Shown: positions 1 to 7,818 of the stretch, one piece after another
How positions within the stretch are numbered: position 1 is the first letter of the stretch
How the letters are laid out: the number at the start of each line of letters is the position of its first letter
Source: CAWALV01 sp963782965
Lineage (GTDB): Bacteria; Actinomycetota; Actinomycetes; Acidothermales; Acidothermaceae
Direction: 5' to 3'
Assembly: GCA_963782965.1 (NCBI GenBank)
Contig: CAWALV010000006.1
Location: 1,178,001-1,242,000 of the forward strand
Length of the DNA stretch: 64,000 nt
Translations under genes and position numbers: made by a program
The notes under the pieces: generated by a model
Database searches by the model: none
The model's input: only the letters and a program-made list of their open reading frames with translations
What the model was told of the DNA's origin: nothing

Positions 1-230
1 GGTAGGCCGACACGCCGGCCGAGGCGACGCCGTGGTCGCCGGCGAAGACGACAACGCGTATGCGCTCGGGCTGCGCGCGGCGGGCACCGGCCCTGCGTGC
101 CGGCCAGCCACACGGAGACGTCTTCGAGCCGGCCCAAGGCACCAGCCGGCTTGGTCAGCCGTTCCTGCCTCTGCCGAGCCCGTTCTTGCGCAGCCTCGTC
201 GAGGGCGGGAACCGCGAAGGACGTGGTCAA
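1..230 (-). CDS. cobT: CobT, nicotinate-nucleotide--dimethylbenzimidazole phosphoribosyltransferase (5' part, frameshifted, cut by window edge)
   Basis: CobT transfers phosphoribose from nicotinate mononucleotide to dimethylbenzimidazole, making the lower ligand of cobalamin. Reading the minus strand from a possible TTG start at 230 gives the family N-terminus, including LTKPAGALGRLEDVSVWLAG and CPPR. About 50 codons in, the conserved stretch RVVVFAGDHGVASAGVSAY continues in another frame. Removing one base in the GC run at about 73-80 restores CPPR-QPERIRVVVFAGDHGV, which resembles mycobacterial CobT as I remember it. So the gene is either a real frameshift mutant or carries a sequencing insertion. 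The rest lies left of position 1. It follows cobU by about 35 bases and is the last visible gene of the cobalamin operon. The start is uncertain because upstream codons offer only weak starts. Confidence 0.8.
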   Translation of the reverse strand, partial: MTTSFAVPALDEAAQERARQRQERLTKPAGALGRLEDVSVWLAGTQGRCPPRAARAHTRCRLRRRPRRRLGRRVGL

Positions 231-264
231 GACGTATCCACCTTTTCGTTATGGAGCAACTCAT

Positions 265-897
265 TTAGGGGGCAAGGACTTCGTTACGAAGCAACGATCG
301 CGCGATGCCGGCGGTCACCAGCACCACGTCGTCCGACGATGCCGCGAGCCGCGCGTTCAGCGTGCCGAGCTCGTCACGGAACCGGCGTCCGCTCGCGTGT
401 TCGGGAACGACGCCGGACCCCACTTCGTTGCTCACCGCTACGACCCGCGCGCTCGTCCTGCGCCAGGCATCGACGAGCTCGTCGACCAGCGCGGCCAACG
501 CAGCATCGGCGGTTTGTGCTGCGTCGTGGTCGGCGGCCGACCACAGCCCGACGTCGTCCATCACGCGCGACAACCACACCGACACGCAGTCGATGAGCAA
601 AGGGGGATCCATCGCGGTACGAGTCTTCAGGAGAGCTGCGAGGTCGGTCGTTTCGACCGTCGACCAGGACGCCGGGCGGCGGGCTCGATGTGTTGCGACG
701 CGCGCCGCCCATTCGGGGTCGCCGGCGGTCGCTGAGGTAGCGACGTAACACACGGTCGGTTCGCCGCTCAGCAGCCGTTCGGCGGTGACGGACTTGCCCG
801 ACCTCGCGCCTCCGAGCACCAACACCCGGCTCGGTTGCGGCTGCCGGCGTGAACCGGGCGCCGGCGAGAGCGTCGTCGGCGAATGTGGCGACAGCAC
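265..897 (-). CDS. cobU: CobU/CobP, bifunctional adenosylcobinamide kinase / guanylyltransferase
   Basis: This enzyme phosphorylates adenosylcobinamide and then attaches GMP, giving GDP-cobinamide for the nucleotide-loop step of B12 synthesis or salvage. The protein (210 aa from a GTG at 897) has the Walker A sequence GGARSGKS near residue 30, the family motif HRARRPASW near residue 70 and the late NEVGSGVVP motif. A GTG at 825 (VLVLGGARSGKS) would give a more typical CobU length and may be the true start, since the first 24 residues look unconserved. It lies between the ECF substrate-binding gene and cobT in one operon, so cobinamide salvage fits imported corrinoids. The upstream ECF gene reads open across this gene in another frame. 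Confidence 0.9.
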   Translation of the reverse strand: MLSPHSPTTLSPAPGSRRQPQPSRVLVLGGARSGKSVTAERLLSGEPTVCYVATSATAGDPEWAARVATHRARRPASWSTVETTDLAALLKTRTAMDPPLLIDCVSVWLSRVMDDVGLWSAADHDAAQTADAALAALVDELVDAWRRTSARVVAVSNEVGSGVVPEHASGRRFRDELGTLNARLAASSDDVVLVTAGIARSLLRNEVLAP

Positions 898-1711
898 CGA
901 AGGCGGCCTTGCGGGCCGCGCGCCGCAACGCCGCCAACACCGGCCGGCCGGCCACCACCACGAGAGCGGCGTTCGCCGCCGCGCGTGGGATGTCCCAGCC
1001 CAGCGACGTCGTCAGGTAGAACGCGGTGAAGTGATGCAACTCCGTGAGCGGGCTCGCGCCGGCGACGTAGGAGATCTGTGGGGAGAGGCCGGCGGTCTGC
1101 ACCGGCCAGAACCACAGGTCGGTGACCGCGCCGTAGAGCAGCCCGGCGACCGCACCGTAGGTCGCGAGCAACCATATTTCGGCGCGTCCTCGGGCGCGGG
1201 GCAGGCAGCCTGCGAGCAGGCCGACCCACGCCGCAGCGAGCATCTGGAACGGCAGCCAGGGCCCGACGCCACCCGTCAGCAACGCGCTGCCGAGCAGCGT
1301 GACCGCGCCCAGAGCGAAGCCGAACCCACGGCCCAGCACTCGACCCGCGGGCATCAAGAGGAAGAAGACCGGCGAGGCGCCCGTGACGTCGCCGCCGACG
1401 GCGCGTAATGCTGCGCCGCATGCCGCGAGGACACCGAGCATCGCGATCGCCTTCGCGTCGATGCCACCTTCGGAGAGTTCGGCGAAGACGACCAGCAGGA
1501 GCAAGGCGAGCACGGCGACGAATATCCACGGGGCGTCGGCGCCGTGCGGGGTAGCGGGCGAGGATGCCGGGGACGACGCGACGAACGGCCAGCCGAACGC
1601 GACGACCCCGACGGCGCTGACGACCGCCAATGCCGTCGCCGAGCGGGGTCGAAGCCGGATCGCCCGCGAGTTCAGGCCGGCGCTCGCGGCGGCGGCTGCG
1701 TTCGCGGTCAC
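374..1711 (-). CDS. ECF transporter S component (membrane substrate-binding subunit), 3' end doubtful
   Basis: This is the substrate-capture subunit of an energy-coupling-factor importer. About 285 residues are a convincing hydrophobic protein with roughly six membrane segments and a conserved-looking core (residues near 120 read LLMPAGRVLGRGFGFALGA; later TDLWFWP and TSLGWDIPRA). The GTG at 1711 is preferred because its GTGA overlaps the TGA of the ATPase gene, as elsewhere in this operon. Past about position 850 the frame stays open to 374 but reads as arginine-rich noise overlapping cobU. The family should stop near 820-890, so a frameshift or a lost stop is likely. Its place between a B12 riboswitch and cobU suggests a cobalamin or precursor substrate; that is inference. 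Confidence 0.75.
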   Translation of the reverse strand: MTANAAAAASAGLNSRAIRLRPRSATALAVVSAVGVVAFGWPFVASSPASSPATPHGADAPWIFVAVLALLLLVVFAELSEGGIDAKAIAMLGVLAACGAALRAVGGDVTGASPVFFLLMPAGRVLGRGFGFALGAVTLLGSALLTGGVGPWLPFQMLAAAWVGLLAGCLPRARGRAEIWLLATYGAVAGLLYGAVTDLWFWPVQTAGLSPQISYVAGASPLTELHHFTAFYLTTSLGWDIPRAAANAALVVVAGRPVLAALRRAARKAAFGAVATFADDALAGARFTPAAATEPGVGARRREVGQVRHRRTAAERRTDRVLRRYLSDRRRPRMGGARRNTSSPPPGVLVDGRNDRPRSSPEDSYRDGSPFAHRLRVGVVVARDGRRRAVVGRRPRRSTNRRCCVGRAGRRARRCLAQDERAGRSGEQRSGVRRRSRTRERTPVP

Positions 1712-3294
1712 CGCGCGCTGCCTTCGAGTTCGGTGCGTACCTGCGTGACCGTGAGCCACGGCAGCGGATGCAGGATCTTCGCAACTTGGGGTGCGAACGC
1801 CGGCGATGCCGTCACGACCTCCGCGGTCGGGCCGTCGGCCACCACCTCGCCGTCCGCCAAGACGATGGTGCGGATCGCGAGGTCGGCCGCGAGCTCGACA
1901 TCGTGGGTGGCGACGACGATCGCGATACCGGCCGCGGCCCGATCCCGCAGCACCTCGATCAGCCGCTGCTTCGCCGGGTAGTCCAGGCCGCGCGTGGGTT
2001 CGTCGAGCAGCAGCACCGGCGGTGCCAGCGCCAGCACCAGCGCGAGGGCGACTGCCAGGCGCTGGCCTTCGGACAGGTCGCGGGGATGCGCGCCATCGTC
2101 GATGCCCGGTGAAAGCCGGTCGAGCAGTGCGCGCGCAGCGCCGTCACCCAACTCGGCGGCAACGGTTTCGGCGCAGAAGAGGTCGGTGGGCTCCTGCGGC
2201 ACGAGGGCGACATCACGCACGAGCTCGGACGCCGCGCGCCGGTGCGGTTCGTGGCCCGTCACGCTGACCGATCCGGCAGCGGGAGACAGGAGGCCGGCCA
2301 CGTGCGCGAGCAGTGTCGACTTGCCGGCGCCGTTGCGCCCCATCACCGCCACGATCTCACCGGGCCGAACGACCAGGTCGACGCCTCGTAGTGCGATATA
2401 CCGGCCGTACTGGGCGACCAGGGCGCGAACCTCTATCACCGGCGGATGCGCCGCAGGCGCCGGGGGAGCCTGGGGTGCAGCGAGCGACAGCCGTTCACGA
2501 AGCGGTCCGGCGGCTCGTCGCGCGTCGCGCACGGAGAGCGGTAGCGGTTCCCACGCGGCGAGCCGCCCCAGCTCGACGACAGGTGGCGCCACGACCGCTT
2601 CGGCCATGGCTCGCGCCGGGTTCCCATCGACCACGTGTCCGGCGTCGGTCACTTGCACGATGCGATCGGCGTACTGCACGACGCGCTCGAGGCGGTGTTC
2701 GGCCAGCACGACGGTCATGCCGAGGTCGTGCACGAGCCGGGTCAGCGCGGCGAGCACGTCTTCTGCTGCGGGCGGATCGAGCGCGGAGGTGGGCTCGTCG
2801 AGAACCAGCACGCGCGGCCCGGCGGTGAGGACCGAGCCGATCGCCACCCGTTGTTGCTCGCCCGCCGAAAGCTCCAGCAGGGAGCGTTGCCGCAGCGGCG
2901 CCAGCGCCAGCAGGTCGAGCACGTCCTCGACGCGGCGGCGCATCACGGCCGGCTCGAACCCGAGCGACTCCATCGCGTAGGCAAGCTCTTCTTCGACCGT
3001 GTCGGTGACGAATCCGGCGGCCGGGTCCTGGCCGACGTAGCCGACGGCGTCGGCGAGTTCTCGCGGCGGGTGCGTTCGGGTGTCGCGGTCGTCGACACTC
3101 ACGCGTCCGAGGAGCAGGCCGCCGGTGAAATGCGGCACGAGCCCGTTGATCGCGCGCAGCAGGGTGGACTTGCCGGCGCCGGTGGCGCCGATGACCAAGG
3201 CGAGCTCGCCGTCCGGAATCGTCAGCTCGACCTCGCGCAGCGCCGGTGCAGTGGCGCCGGCGTAGGTGAATGTCACCCGCTCGAACCGGATCAT
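1708..3294 (-). CDS. ECF transporter ATPase, two ABC domains fused in one chain
   Basis: This protein hydrolyses ATP to power the ECF importer. At 528 aa it holds two complete ABC domains that are separate proteins (EcfA1, EcfA2) in many bacteria. Domain 1 has Walker A GATGAGKST, signature LSAGEQQR and Walker B VLVLDEPTSALD. Domain 2 has GRNGAGKST, LSEGQRLA and VLLLDEPTRGLD, followed by a switch histidine (VVATHDVE). The start is the ATG at 3294, whose ATGA overlaps the stop of the T-component gene; the open frame runs further upstream without conserved sequence. The four-base overlaps on both sides point to translational coupling. It is in the same layout as the Streptomyces SCO2321-SCO2325 locus as I recall it. 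Confidence 0.93.
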   Translation of the reverse strand: MIRFERVTFTYAGATAPALREVELTIPDGELALVIGATGAGKSTLLRAINGLVPHFTGGLLLGRVSVDDRDTRTHPPRELADAVGYVGQDPAAGFVTDTVEEELAYAMESLGFEPAVMRRRVEDVLDLLALAPLRQRSLLELSAGEQQRVAIGSVLTAGPRVLVLDEPTSALDPPAAEDVLAALTRLVHDLGMTVVLAEHRLERVVQYADRIVQVTDAGHVVDGNPARAMAEAVVAPPVVELGRLAAWEPLPLSVRDARRAAGPLRERLSLAAPQAPPAPAAHPPVIEVRALVAQYGRYIALRGVDLVVRPGEIVAVMGRNGAGKSTLLAHVAGLLSPAAGSVSVTGHEPHRRAASELVRDVALVPQEPTDLFCAETVAAELGDGAARALLDRLSPGIDDGAHPRDLSEGQRLAVALALVLALAPPVLLLDEPTRGLDYPAKQRLIEVLRDRAAAGIAIVVATHDVELAADLAIRTIVLADGEVVADGPTAEVVTASPAFAPQVAKILHPLPWLTVTQVRTELEGSAR

Positions 3295-4409
3295 CTCGCC
3301 ACCCCCGCCAGCGTCGTTCGGCTCACGGTCTCGGCGGCCGCGCGCTCGCTGCGTCGTCGGGGCGCGAGCCACGCCGGCAGCGCGGCGAGCAGGATTCCGG
3401 CCAGCGCCGGCCACGGCAGCTGCGGTGCGGCGATCGGATATGCACCGGTGTGCAGCGAACCCGGGTCGATGCGGCCCGCAGCGACCACACCGGCGAGAGC
3501 GGCCAGCCCGCTTGCCAATACCGCCCACTCGGCGCCGCGCCATTCGTCGGGCCGGTACTGCGACCGGACCACCCCGCGGCCGCCGATCAGCAGCGCGGCG
3601 CCGGCGACGACGCTCCCGCCGACGAGCAGCGGCATCCCGATCTGTGCGGGTGAGCCGGTCGCGAGCAACCCGTACGACGCCGTAGCGACCGCGAGCAAGC
3701 CGGCAAGCAGCGTGCCGGTCACCAGTCGTCGGCGTCCGCGCGTTACCGCCCCGCGCCGGCCGAAGCCGCGGGCGTCCATGGCGGCCGCGAGGTCGACCGA
3801 CTGCTCGAGCGCCTCCTGCAGAACGGGCAGTGCCACGCCGGCCCAGCCTCGCAGCCCGGACGACGTCGAACCGCGCAGCCGCCGTGCCCGGCGCACCCGC
3901 GTCACAGCATGAGAAAGCTGCGGCGCGACCGACAGTGCGACGGTAACCGCGACCCCGAGTTCGTAAAGCGCGCCGGGCAGCGAGCGGAGCAACCGGCGTG
4001 GGCTCGCCAGCGCATTCGCGGCACCGACGCAGATCAGCAGCACCGCGAGTTGCATCCCGGTGTACGTCGCAGTGAGCATCGCCTCGGCCGTGACCGCTCC
4101 GCCGATCCGCAGGCCCGCCAGTGCAGCCGGCAGCGGCAGGCTCGGCAGCCGCACAAGCACATGGCCGGGTAGCGAGCTACCGAACACCACCTCGAACACG
4201 AGTCGGACCGCGAACACGAAGCACGCGATGCGGACGAAGAAGCCGAACGTCGAAGCGCCGTGCGGCGAGCGCCGCTCGACGACGACGAGCCAGCCGACCG
4301 CAACCAGCAACAGCAGGACCACGGGATTGGTCGTGCGCGTCGCGGCGGCTGCGAGTGCCAGCGCCCACGCCCACCACGCGCCGGCATGCAGTGCCCTCAT
4401 TGGCCTCAC
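3291..4409 (-). CDS. ECF transporter T component (EcfT-like membrane coupling protein)
   Basis: The T component links the ATPases to the substrate-binding S component in the membrane. The protein (372 aa from GTG 4409, or 369 aa from ATG 4400) has several hydrophobic segments. Near residue 225 it has AAMDARGFGRR, which holds the Ala-Arg-Gly coupling signature of EcfT. The GTG at 4409 overlaps the stop of the preceding gene by four bases (GTGA), matching the operon pattern, and the ATG is three codons later. The C-terminal third adds further membrane helices (about residues 260-360), longer than a minimal EcfT. Partners are the genes at 1708 and 1711. Confidence 0.9.
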   Translation of the reverse strand: MRPMRALHAGAWWAWALALAAAATRTTNPVVLLLLVAVGWLVVVERRSPHGASTFGFFVRIACFVFAVRLVFEVVFGSSLPGHVLVRLPSLPLPAALAGLRIGGAVTAEAMLTATYTGMQLAVLLICVGAANALASPRRLLRSLPGALYELGVAVTVALSVAPQLSHAVTRVRRARRLRGSTSSGLRGWAGVALPVLQEALEQSVDLAAAMDARGFGRRGAVTRGRRRLVTGTLLAGLLAVATASYGLLATGSPAQIGMPLLVGGSVVAGAALLIGGRGVVRSQYRPDEWRGAEWAVLASGLAALAGVVAAGRIDPGSLHTGAYPIAAPQLPWPALAGILLAALPAWLAPRRRSERAAAETVSRTTLAGVAR

Positions 4410-5305
4410 TCCGATCCTCGCTTCGCCAACGAACGCGCCAAGGCAACCGCCCCGAACAGCGTCGCGATCACGAGGCCGGCGACCGCACCCGCCGGAAACG
4501 GCGACCCGGACGCCGGGTGGACGCCGCTCAGCGGGGTTGCCACGGGGAGTGGCGCACGGCTCGAGTTCGTCGCACTGGGCGCAGGTGTGCTGGTTGCAGT
4601 CGCACTGGTTGCAGCCGTGCTTGTCGCAGCGGCGCTGGGCGGCGTCGTCGTCGGTTCGGACGTTGTCGCTGCCGGTGGTGCCGGGGCCGGTGTGGCCTGG
4701 CCTGCCGCGGGTGTCGATCGCGGCGCCGCCACCGCGTTCGTGCATTCGCTTCTCGGATAGCCGTCGATGCCACATACCAGGCCGGCGGTGCTGCCCGCGG
4801 TGCCGACCCGCACGTTGGCAGCGCCGACCGCTGCCTGCAACGCGTCGAATCCGGTCGACCCGGCCTTCACCTCGACGCAGCTCACCGCCACCCCCGCCGG
4901 AGGCGTCTCGCCGCCCGGGGCATCAGCGGCGGTGCCGAAGTCGATCACCATGCCGACGCGCACATCGCCGGACTTCGGTGCCGCCGCACCGCACAGTGCG
5001 GTGAAGTCCGGCGTCGCCCGGGGCAGGAGTCCGGAACCGGCATCGGCTTGGACGGCGAACCGCCAGCCCTCGACCTCGCCCTGGGCCGGATGCTCGGTGG
5101 CCGGCCCGCGTTGGGAGTACTGCCAGGTCGTGCTGCCTGGTGATGCGACGTAGTACGCCCAGTATCTGTAGGCAGTTGCCGCGCGCGCGGCGCCCGCCCA
5201 GCCGACCACGGCCACGGCGACGGCGAACGTGCCAGCGACAGTGACGGCGAACGTGACGGCGACAGCGGTGGCCGTCACGCCCGCCCGCCGCCGTCGGCGA
5301 GTCAC
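4406..5305 (-). CDS. SCO2322-family exported, membrane-anchored protein of unknown function
   Basis: The product (299 aa, GTG start overlapping the upstream stop) begins with an arginine-rich segment and a long hydrophobic signal or anchor helix ending near AARA. A globular part of about 150 residues opens with AYRYWAYYV, the tyrosine/tryptophan motif I associate with the Streptomyces SCO2322 family. A low-complexity Thr/Ser/Ala/Pro stretch (about residues 190-260) follows, then a C-terminal membrane helix (AGLVIATLFGAVALA). This is the layout of a wall-spanning surface protein with a stalk. It lies between the toroid protein and the ECF transporter, so it may help pass substrate to the importer. 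No enzymatic motif is visible. Confidence 0.75.
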   Translation of the reverse strand: MTRRRRRAGVTATAVAVTFAVTVAGTFAVAVAVVGWAGAARAATAYRYWAYYVASPGSTTWQYSQRGPATEHPAQGEVEGWRFAVQADAGSGLLPRATPDFTALCGAAAPKSGDVRVGMVIDFGTAADAPGGETPPAGVAVSCVEVKAGSTGFDALQAAVGAANVRVGTAGSTAGLVCGIDGYPRSECTNAVAAPRSTPAAGQATPAPAPPAATTSEPTTTPPSAAATSTAATSATATSTPAPSATNSSRAPLPVATPLSGVHPASGSPFPAGAVAGLVIATLFGAVALARSLAKRGSE

Positions 5306-6579
5306 GACGTCTCGCCACCCGCTGCGCGGCGGCGTCGAGCCGCCGTCAGGAACGCGATACCGAATGCCACCAGCCCGAGTCCGACGGCGGCGAGGCTCGC
5401 GTCGTCACGGCCACCGGTCATCGGCAGGGTCGGCCCGTTCGACGACGCCGCAGGCGGCGCCGACGGAGTAGGTGTCGGGGCGGGCGAACTGCTCGCCGCA
5501 GTGCGCACGGTCGACGCCAATGCTGCGGCCAGGTCGACCCCGCCGAAGCTGTTTGCGTCGCTGCCGGTCGCATGCGCGACGAGCAGCAGCGTGCCTAGGG
5601 GACCTGGCGCGTAAACGCCGTTGCTGCGGTCGTAGGACGTGACGTTCGCCCGCAAGGCGTCGAGGCCCGCCGCGGCGGCCGCCGAACCCTGACCGGCGGC
5701 CGCGAGCGCGAGCACCGCGTTCGCCGTCGACGTCCAGTCGATGCCGCTGCCCACACTCGACGGGATCGCACCGCTCGTCGCGGTCAGCCGGCCGGCGAGG
5801 TACGCGACGGCATCGGCGGACGACGTCGCGGTGTCGGTCGCCGGCACGCATGCCGGCACCGTGGCTGCGAGCGGGGCCGGTACGACGATCCAGGTCTTCG
5901 CGAGCTGGCCGAGCGTGGCTTGCGCGGTGGCGTAGTCGTTGGCGGTGAGCGTCGTCTCGCCCTGGAAGTCGTAACCGCCGGCCCCGGTCGGCGCCGTGCA
6001 CGGGAGTTGCAGCGTGCGCAGGTAATCCGCACCCGACTTCCCGCCGGTCAGCACGGTCGCCGGGTCGACGCCGGCGGCGACGAGTGCACTCAGCGCGAGG
6101 CCGGTGGAGTTGGCGTCACTCGCCGCGGGCCCGAACGCGGTGTTGTCGTAGAACCCGCCGTCGGGAAGCTGGAACCGCTTCAACGCAGCGACCGCGGATG
6201 CGGTCGGCTTGCCGGCGGCCGTGAGCGCGATCACGGCCGCGGCGGTGGCGTTCTCGTCCTCCTTCGCCGGCGTGCAGGCCACGCTCGGATCGGCTCGGTA
6301 CGCCGTGAACGCGCCGTCCGTGCACTGCTGGGCGAGGAGCCAGCTGACGGCGGCCGGGTCGGGGGACTTGCCCGCTGCGACGAGGCCGGTGATGGCCAGA
6401 CTCTGCCGGTAGACGCCGTCATACGTCGGGTCGGCCGAGCCGTACAGCCCGACGTCGTTGGGGGTAGGCGTCGCTGCCGCCGGCAGACCGGCCGCGATGG
6501 CACCGACGGTGGCCAGCCCGGTTGCGACCGAGACGCAGGCTGCGGCGAGGAGGGTGGCACGAGTCCGGCGTCGGTGCAT
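5302..6579 (-). CDS. Secreted prenyltransferase/squalene-oxidase-repeat (alpha/alpha toroid) protein with LPMTG-type wall anchor; candidate corrinoid-binding protein
   Basis: The protein (425 aa from ATG 6579, with AGAGGA upstream) has a signal peptide (RRRTRATLLAAACVSVATG). Repeated helical-pair units follow, with motifs such as VSWLLAQQCTDGAFTAY, LKRFQLPDGGFYD and ADYLRTLQLPC. These are QDG/GGF-type repeats of the terpenoid cyclase/prenyltransferase toroid. Near the end a Pro/Ser linker leads to LPMTG, a membrane helix and an arginine tail, the order of a sortase substrate. It has no terpene substrate genes around it and is the first gene behind a cobalamin riboswitch, ahead of an ECF importer. 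Human intrinsic factor and transcobalamin use the same toroid fold, so a B12-capture role is a reasoned guess. Cysteines are present (LLAQQC, VACTP, LQLPC, PAC). Confidence 0.82.
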   Translation of the reverse strand: MHRRRTRATLLAAACVSVATGLATVGAIAAGLPAAATPTPNDVGLYGSADPTYDGVYRQSLAITGLVAAGKSPDPAAVSWLLAQQCTDGAFTAYRADPSVACTPAKEDENATAAAVIALTAAGKPTASAVAALKRFQLPDGGFYDNTAFGPAASDANSTGLALSALVAAGVDPATVLTGGKSGADYLRTLQLPCTAPTGAGGYDFQGETTLTANDYATAQATLGQLAKTWIVVPAPLAATVPACVPATDTATSSADAVAYLAGRLTATSGAIPSSVGSGIDWTSTANAVLALAAAGQGSAAAAAGLDALRANVTSYDRSNGVYAPGPLGTLLLVAHATGSDANSFGGVDLAAALASTVRTAASSSPAPTPTPSAPPAASSNGPTLPMTGGRDDASLAAVGLGLVAFGIAFLTAARRRRAAGGETS

Positions 6580-6624
6580 CGAAATCCTCTCGGGTTGGCC
6601 ACGGCCGGGTGAAGACCCGGGCAG

Positions 6625-6845
6625 CCGGCCCCGACATGACGAACCCCACGTGCGAGTACGCAACGTGGGGGCGAATCGGGCGGGAGACCCGGGCTCCGCC
6701 CCGTAACCGCGACGGACAAAGGAGCCACTTCGCACCCGGCAGGTACTCCGGCTCGCCTCCACCTGCAGCTGCGGGTGGGGCCTACGGTTGCGGGTCAGCG
6801 CCGGAATTCGACCGGCTTCCCCTGCACGTCGGATGCGTCTTCAGT
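6625..6845 (-). ncRNA. Cobalamin (AdoCbl) riboswitch
   Basis: On the minus strand the leader reads GGGAAGCCGGTCGAATTCCGG, then GCTGACCCGCAACCGTAGG, then GAGCCGGAGTACCTGCC, in the order expected of the cobalamin riboswitch core. A stable hairpin with CCCCACG and CGTGGGG arms (about 6640-6668) follows before the ribosome binding site of the gene at 6579 and may be the expression platform. High cobalamin should lower expression of the whole downstream operon. The outer ends are approximate. Confidence 0.92.
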
Positions 6846-6945
6846 TGTTGGGCGGGATGCTGAAATCGTGAGGCACCAGCTGGACGGAGCCGGCTGATGG
6901 CTGAGCAAACCACGCCCGGCTCCCGCAAGTCAAAGGCATGTGTTG

Positions 6946-7818
6946 CTAGCGTTCGGCCCCATGGTTGGGCCAGACCAGTTGGACCAGAGCAGAAGGACGG
7001 GTACACAGCGCTGATGAGTTGGAGCTGGCGGTACGAAGAGGCGGACGGCGAGCCGCTGCGCACTGCTGAGCCGCCGCCGGCGGAGACCTTCCCCACGCAA
7101 TCGGACGCCGAGAACTGGCTCGGTGAGGAGTGGCGGACGTTGCTTGCGGCCGGCGTCGCGAGGGTGACCCTGCTCGAGGACGACCGGGTGGTCTACGGCC
7201 CGATGAGCCTCGACCCGCAGACCTGAGCCTCAGAATCTTCGCACCGCGCGCGATACGCGGTGCGGGGATGCGCGCCCGGCGAGGTTGCATCGCGCGCATG
7301 GCGGCGTACACCCCGATGCCCCTCGTCGACTCTCCGGGAAACCGCTCGGCGACGTTCCTTCTGACCCCGCGGGCGACGAGCACCGAGTCGGTGATGATCG
7401 CCACGATCAGTACCAGGAAGCCGAGGACGCCGAGCGACCTCAAGAACAGCGACGGCACGTTCATCAAGATCAGGATCGGGAACGCGAGGATCATGAACCA
7501 GGCCCCGATGCTGCGCCGGCTGTCGACGTAGTCGCGGGCGAATCGGCGAACCGGGCCTTTGTCACGCAGCGGCAAGGCGCTCTCGTCGCCACGCCGGATC
7601 GCTTCTCGGCGCGCGTACGCGGCTTCGCGGCTCGGCTTGGAACCGCGCCCGCCCCGCGACGTCGTCCGGTCGATGAACGACCCGCGGGCAGCTGCTTCGG
7701 CCTCCCGACGCTTGCGGGTCGGCCGGCCCTTGCCCCCGCCGTCGGACTGCTCGGATCGCGTCGCAGGCTCGGGGGATCCACCCGCTGGCGCGGCCGAGGT
7801 GGAGGAACGCTTGAACAC
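6946..7818 (-). CDS. DUF3043 membrane protein; real end probably near 7230
   Basis: The protein starts at GTG 7818 (FKRSSTSAAP follows). It has a basic, low-complexity N-terminus containing GKGRPTRKRREAE, then a conserved part (FARDYVDSRRSIGAWFMILA), two membrane helices (near FPILILMNVPSLFL and VLGFLVLIVAIITDSVLVA) and a closing MRAMQPRRARIPAP. This is the DUF3043 family (Rv2206-like). Function is unknown. In relatives the protein ends within a few residues of that last motif, at about 7230. Here the frame continues to 6946 as a tail antisense to the 70-residue gene, so the stop has been lost or a base is wrong. A role in the envelope is inferred from topology only. Confidence 0.75.
   Translation of the reverse strand: MFKRSSTSAAPAGGSPEPATRSEQSDGGGKGRPTRKRREAEAAARGSFIDRTTSRGGRGSKPSREAAYARREAIRRGDESALPLRDKGPVRRFARDYVDSRRSIGAWFMILAFPILILMNVPSLFLRSLGVLGFLVLIVAIITDSVLVARGVRRNVAERFPGESTRGIGVYAAMRAMQPRRARIPAPRIARGAKILRLRSAGRGSSGRRPPGRPRAGSPSRRRPQATSATPHRASSRRPIAWGRSPPAAAQQCAAARRPPLRTASSNSSALCTRPSALVQLVWPNHGAER
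7014..7226 (+). CDS. Small conserved actinobacterial protein, unknown function
   Basis: This is a 70-residue acidic protein beginning MSWSWRYEEADG and holding FPTQSDAENWLGEEWRTLLA and VTLLEDDRVVYGPMSL. I recognise it as a small hypothetical family common in actinobacteria, without a known role. The ATG at 7014 was chosen because conservation starts there; an in-frame start at 6897 would add 39 residues of poor quality. There is no signal peptide, membrane helix or catalytic motif. It is transcribed away from the riboswitch operon. The oversized open frame of the DUF3043 gene lies antisense to it. Confidence 0.65.
   Translation: MSWSWRYEEADGEPLRTAEPPPAETFPTQSDAENWLGEEWRTLLAAGVARVTLLEDDRVVYGPMSLDPQT

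Noticed and set aside
5302..6579. Real prenyltransferase or squalene-hopene cyclase
   Set aside because: No DxDD or zinc-site motif of those enzymes is visible, and the gene is exported and in a B12 operon, so only the fold, not the enzyme, is supported.
6782..7096. 104-codon minus frame across the riboswitch and the small gene
   Set aside because: It lies over the cobalamin aptamer and has no conserved features or ribosome binding site.
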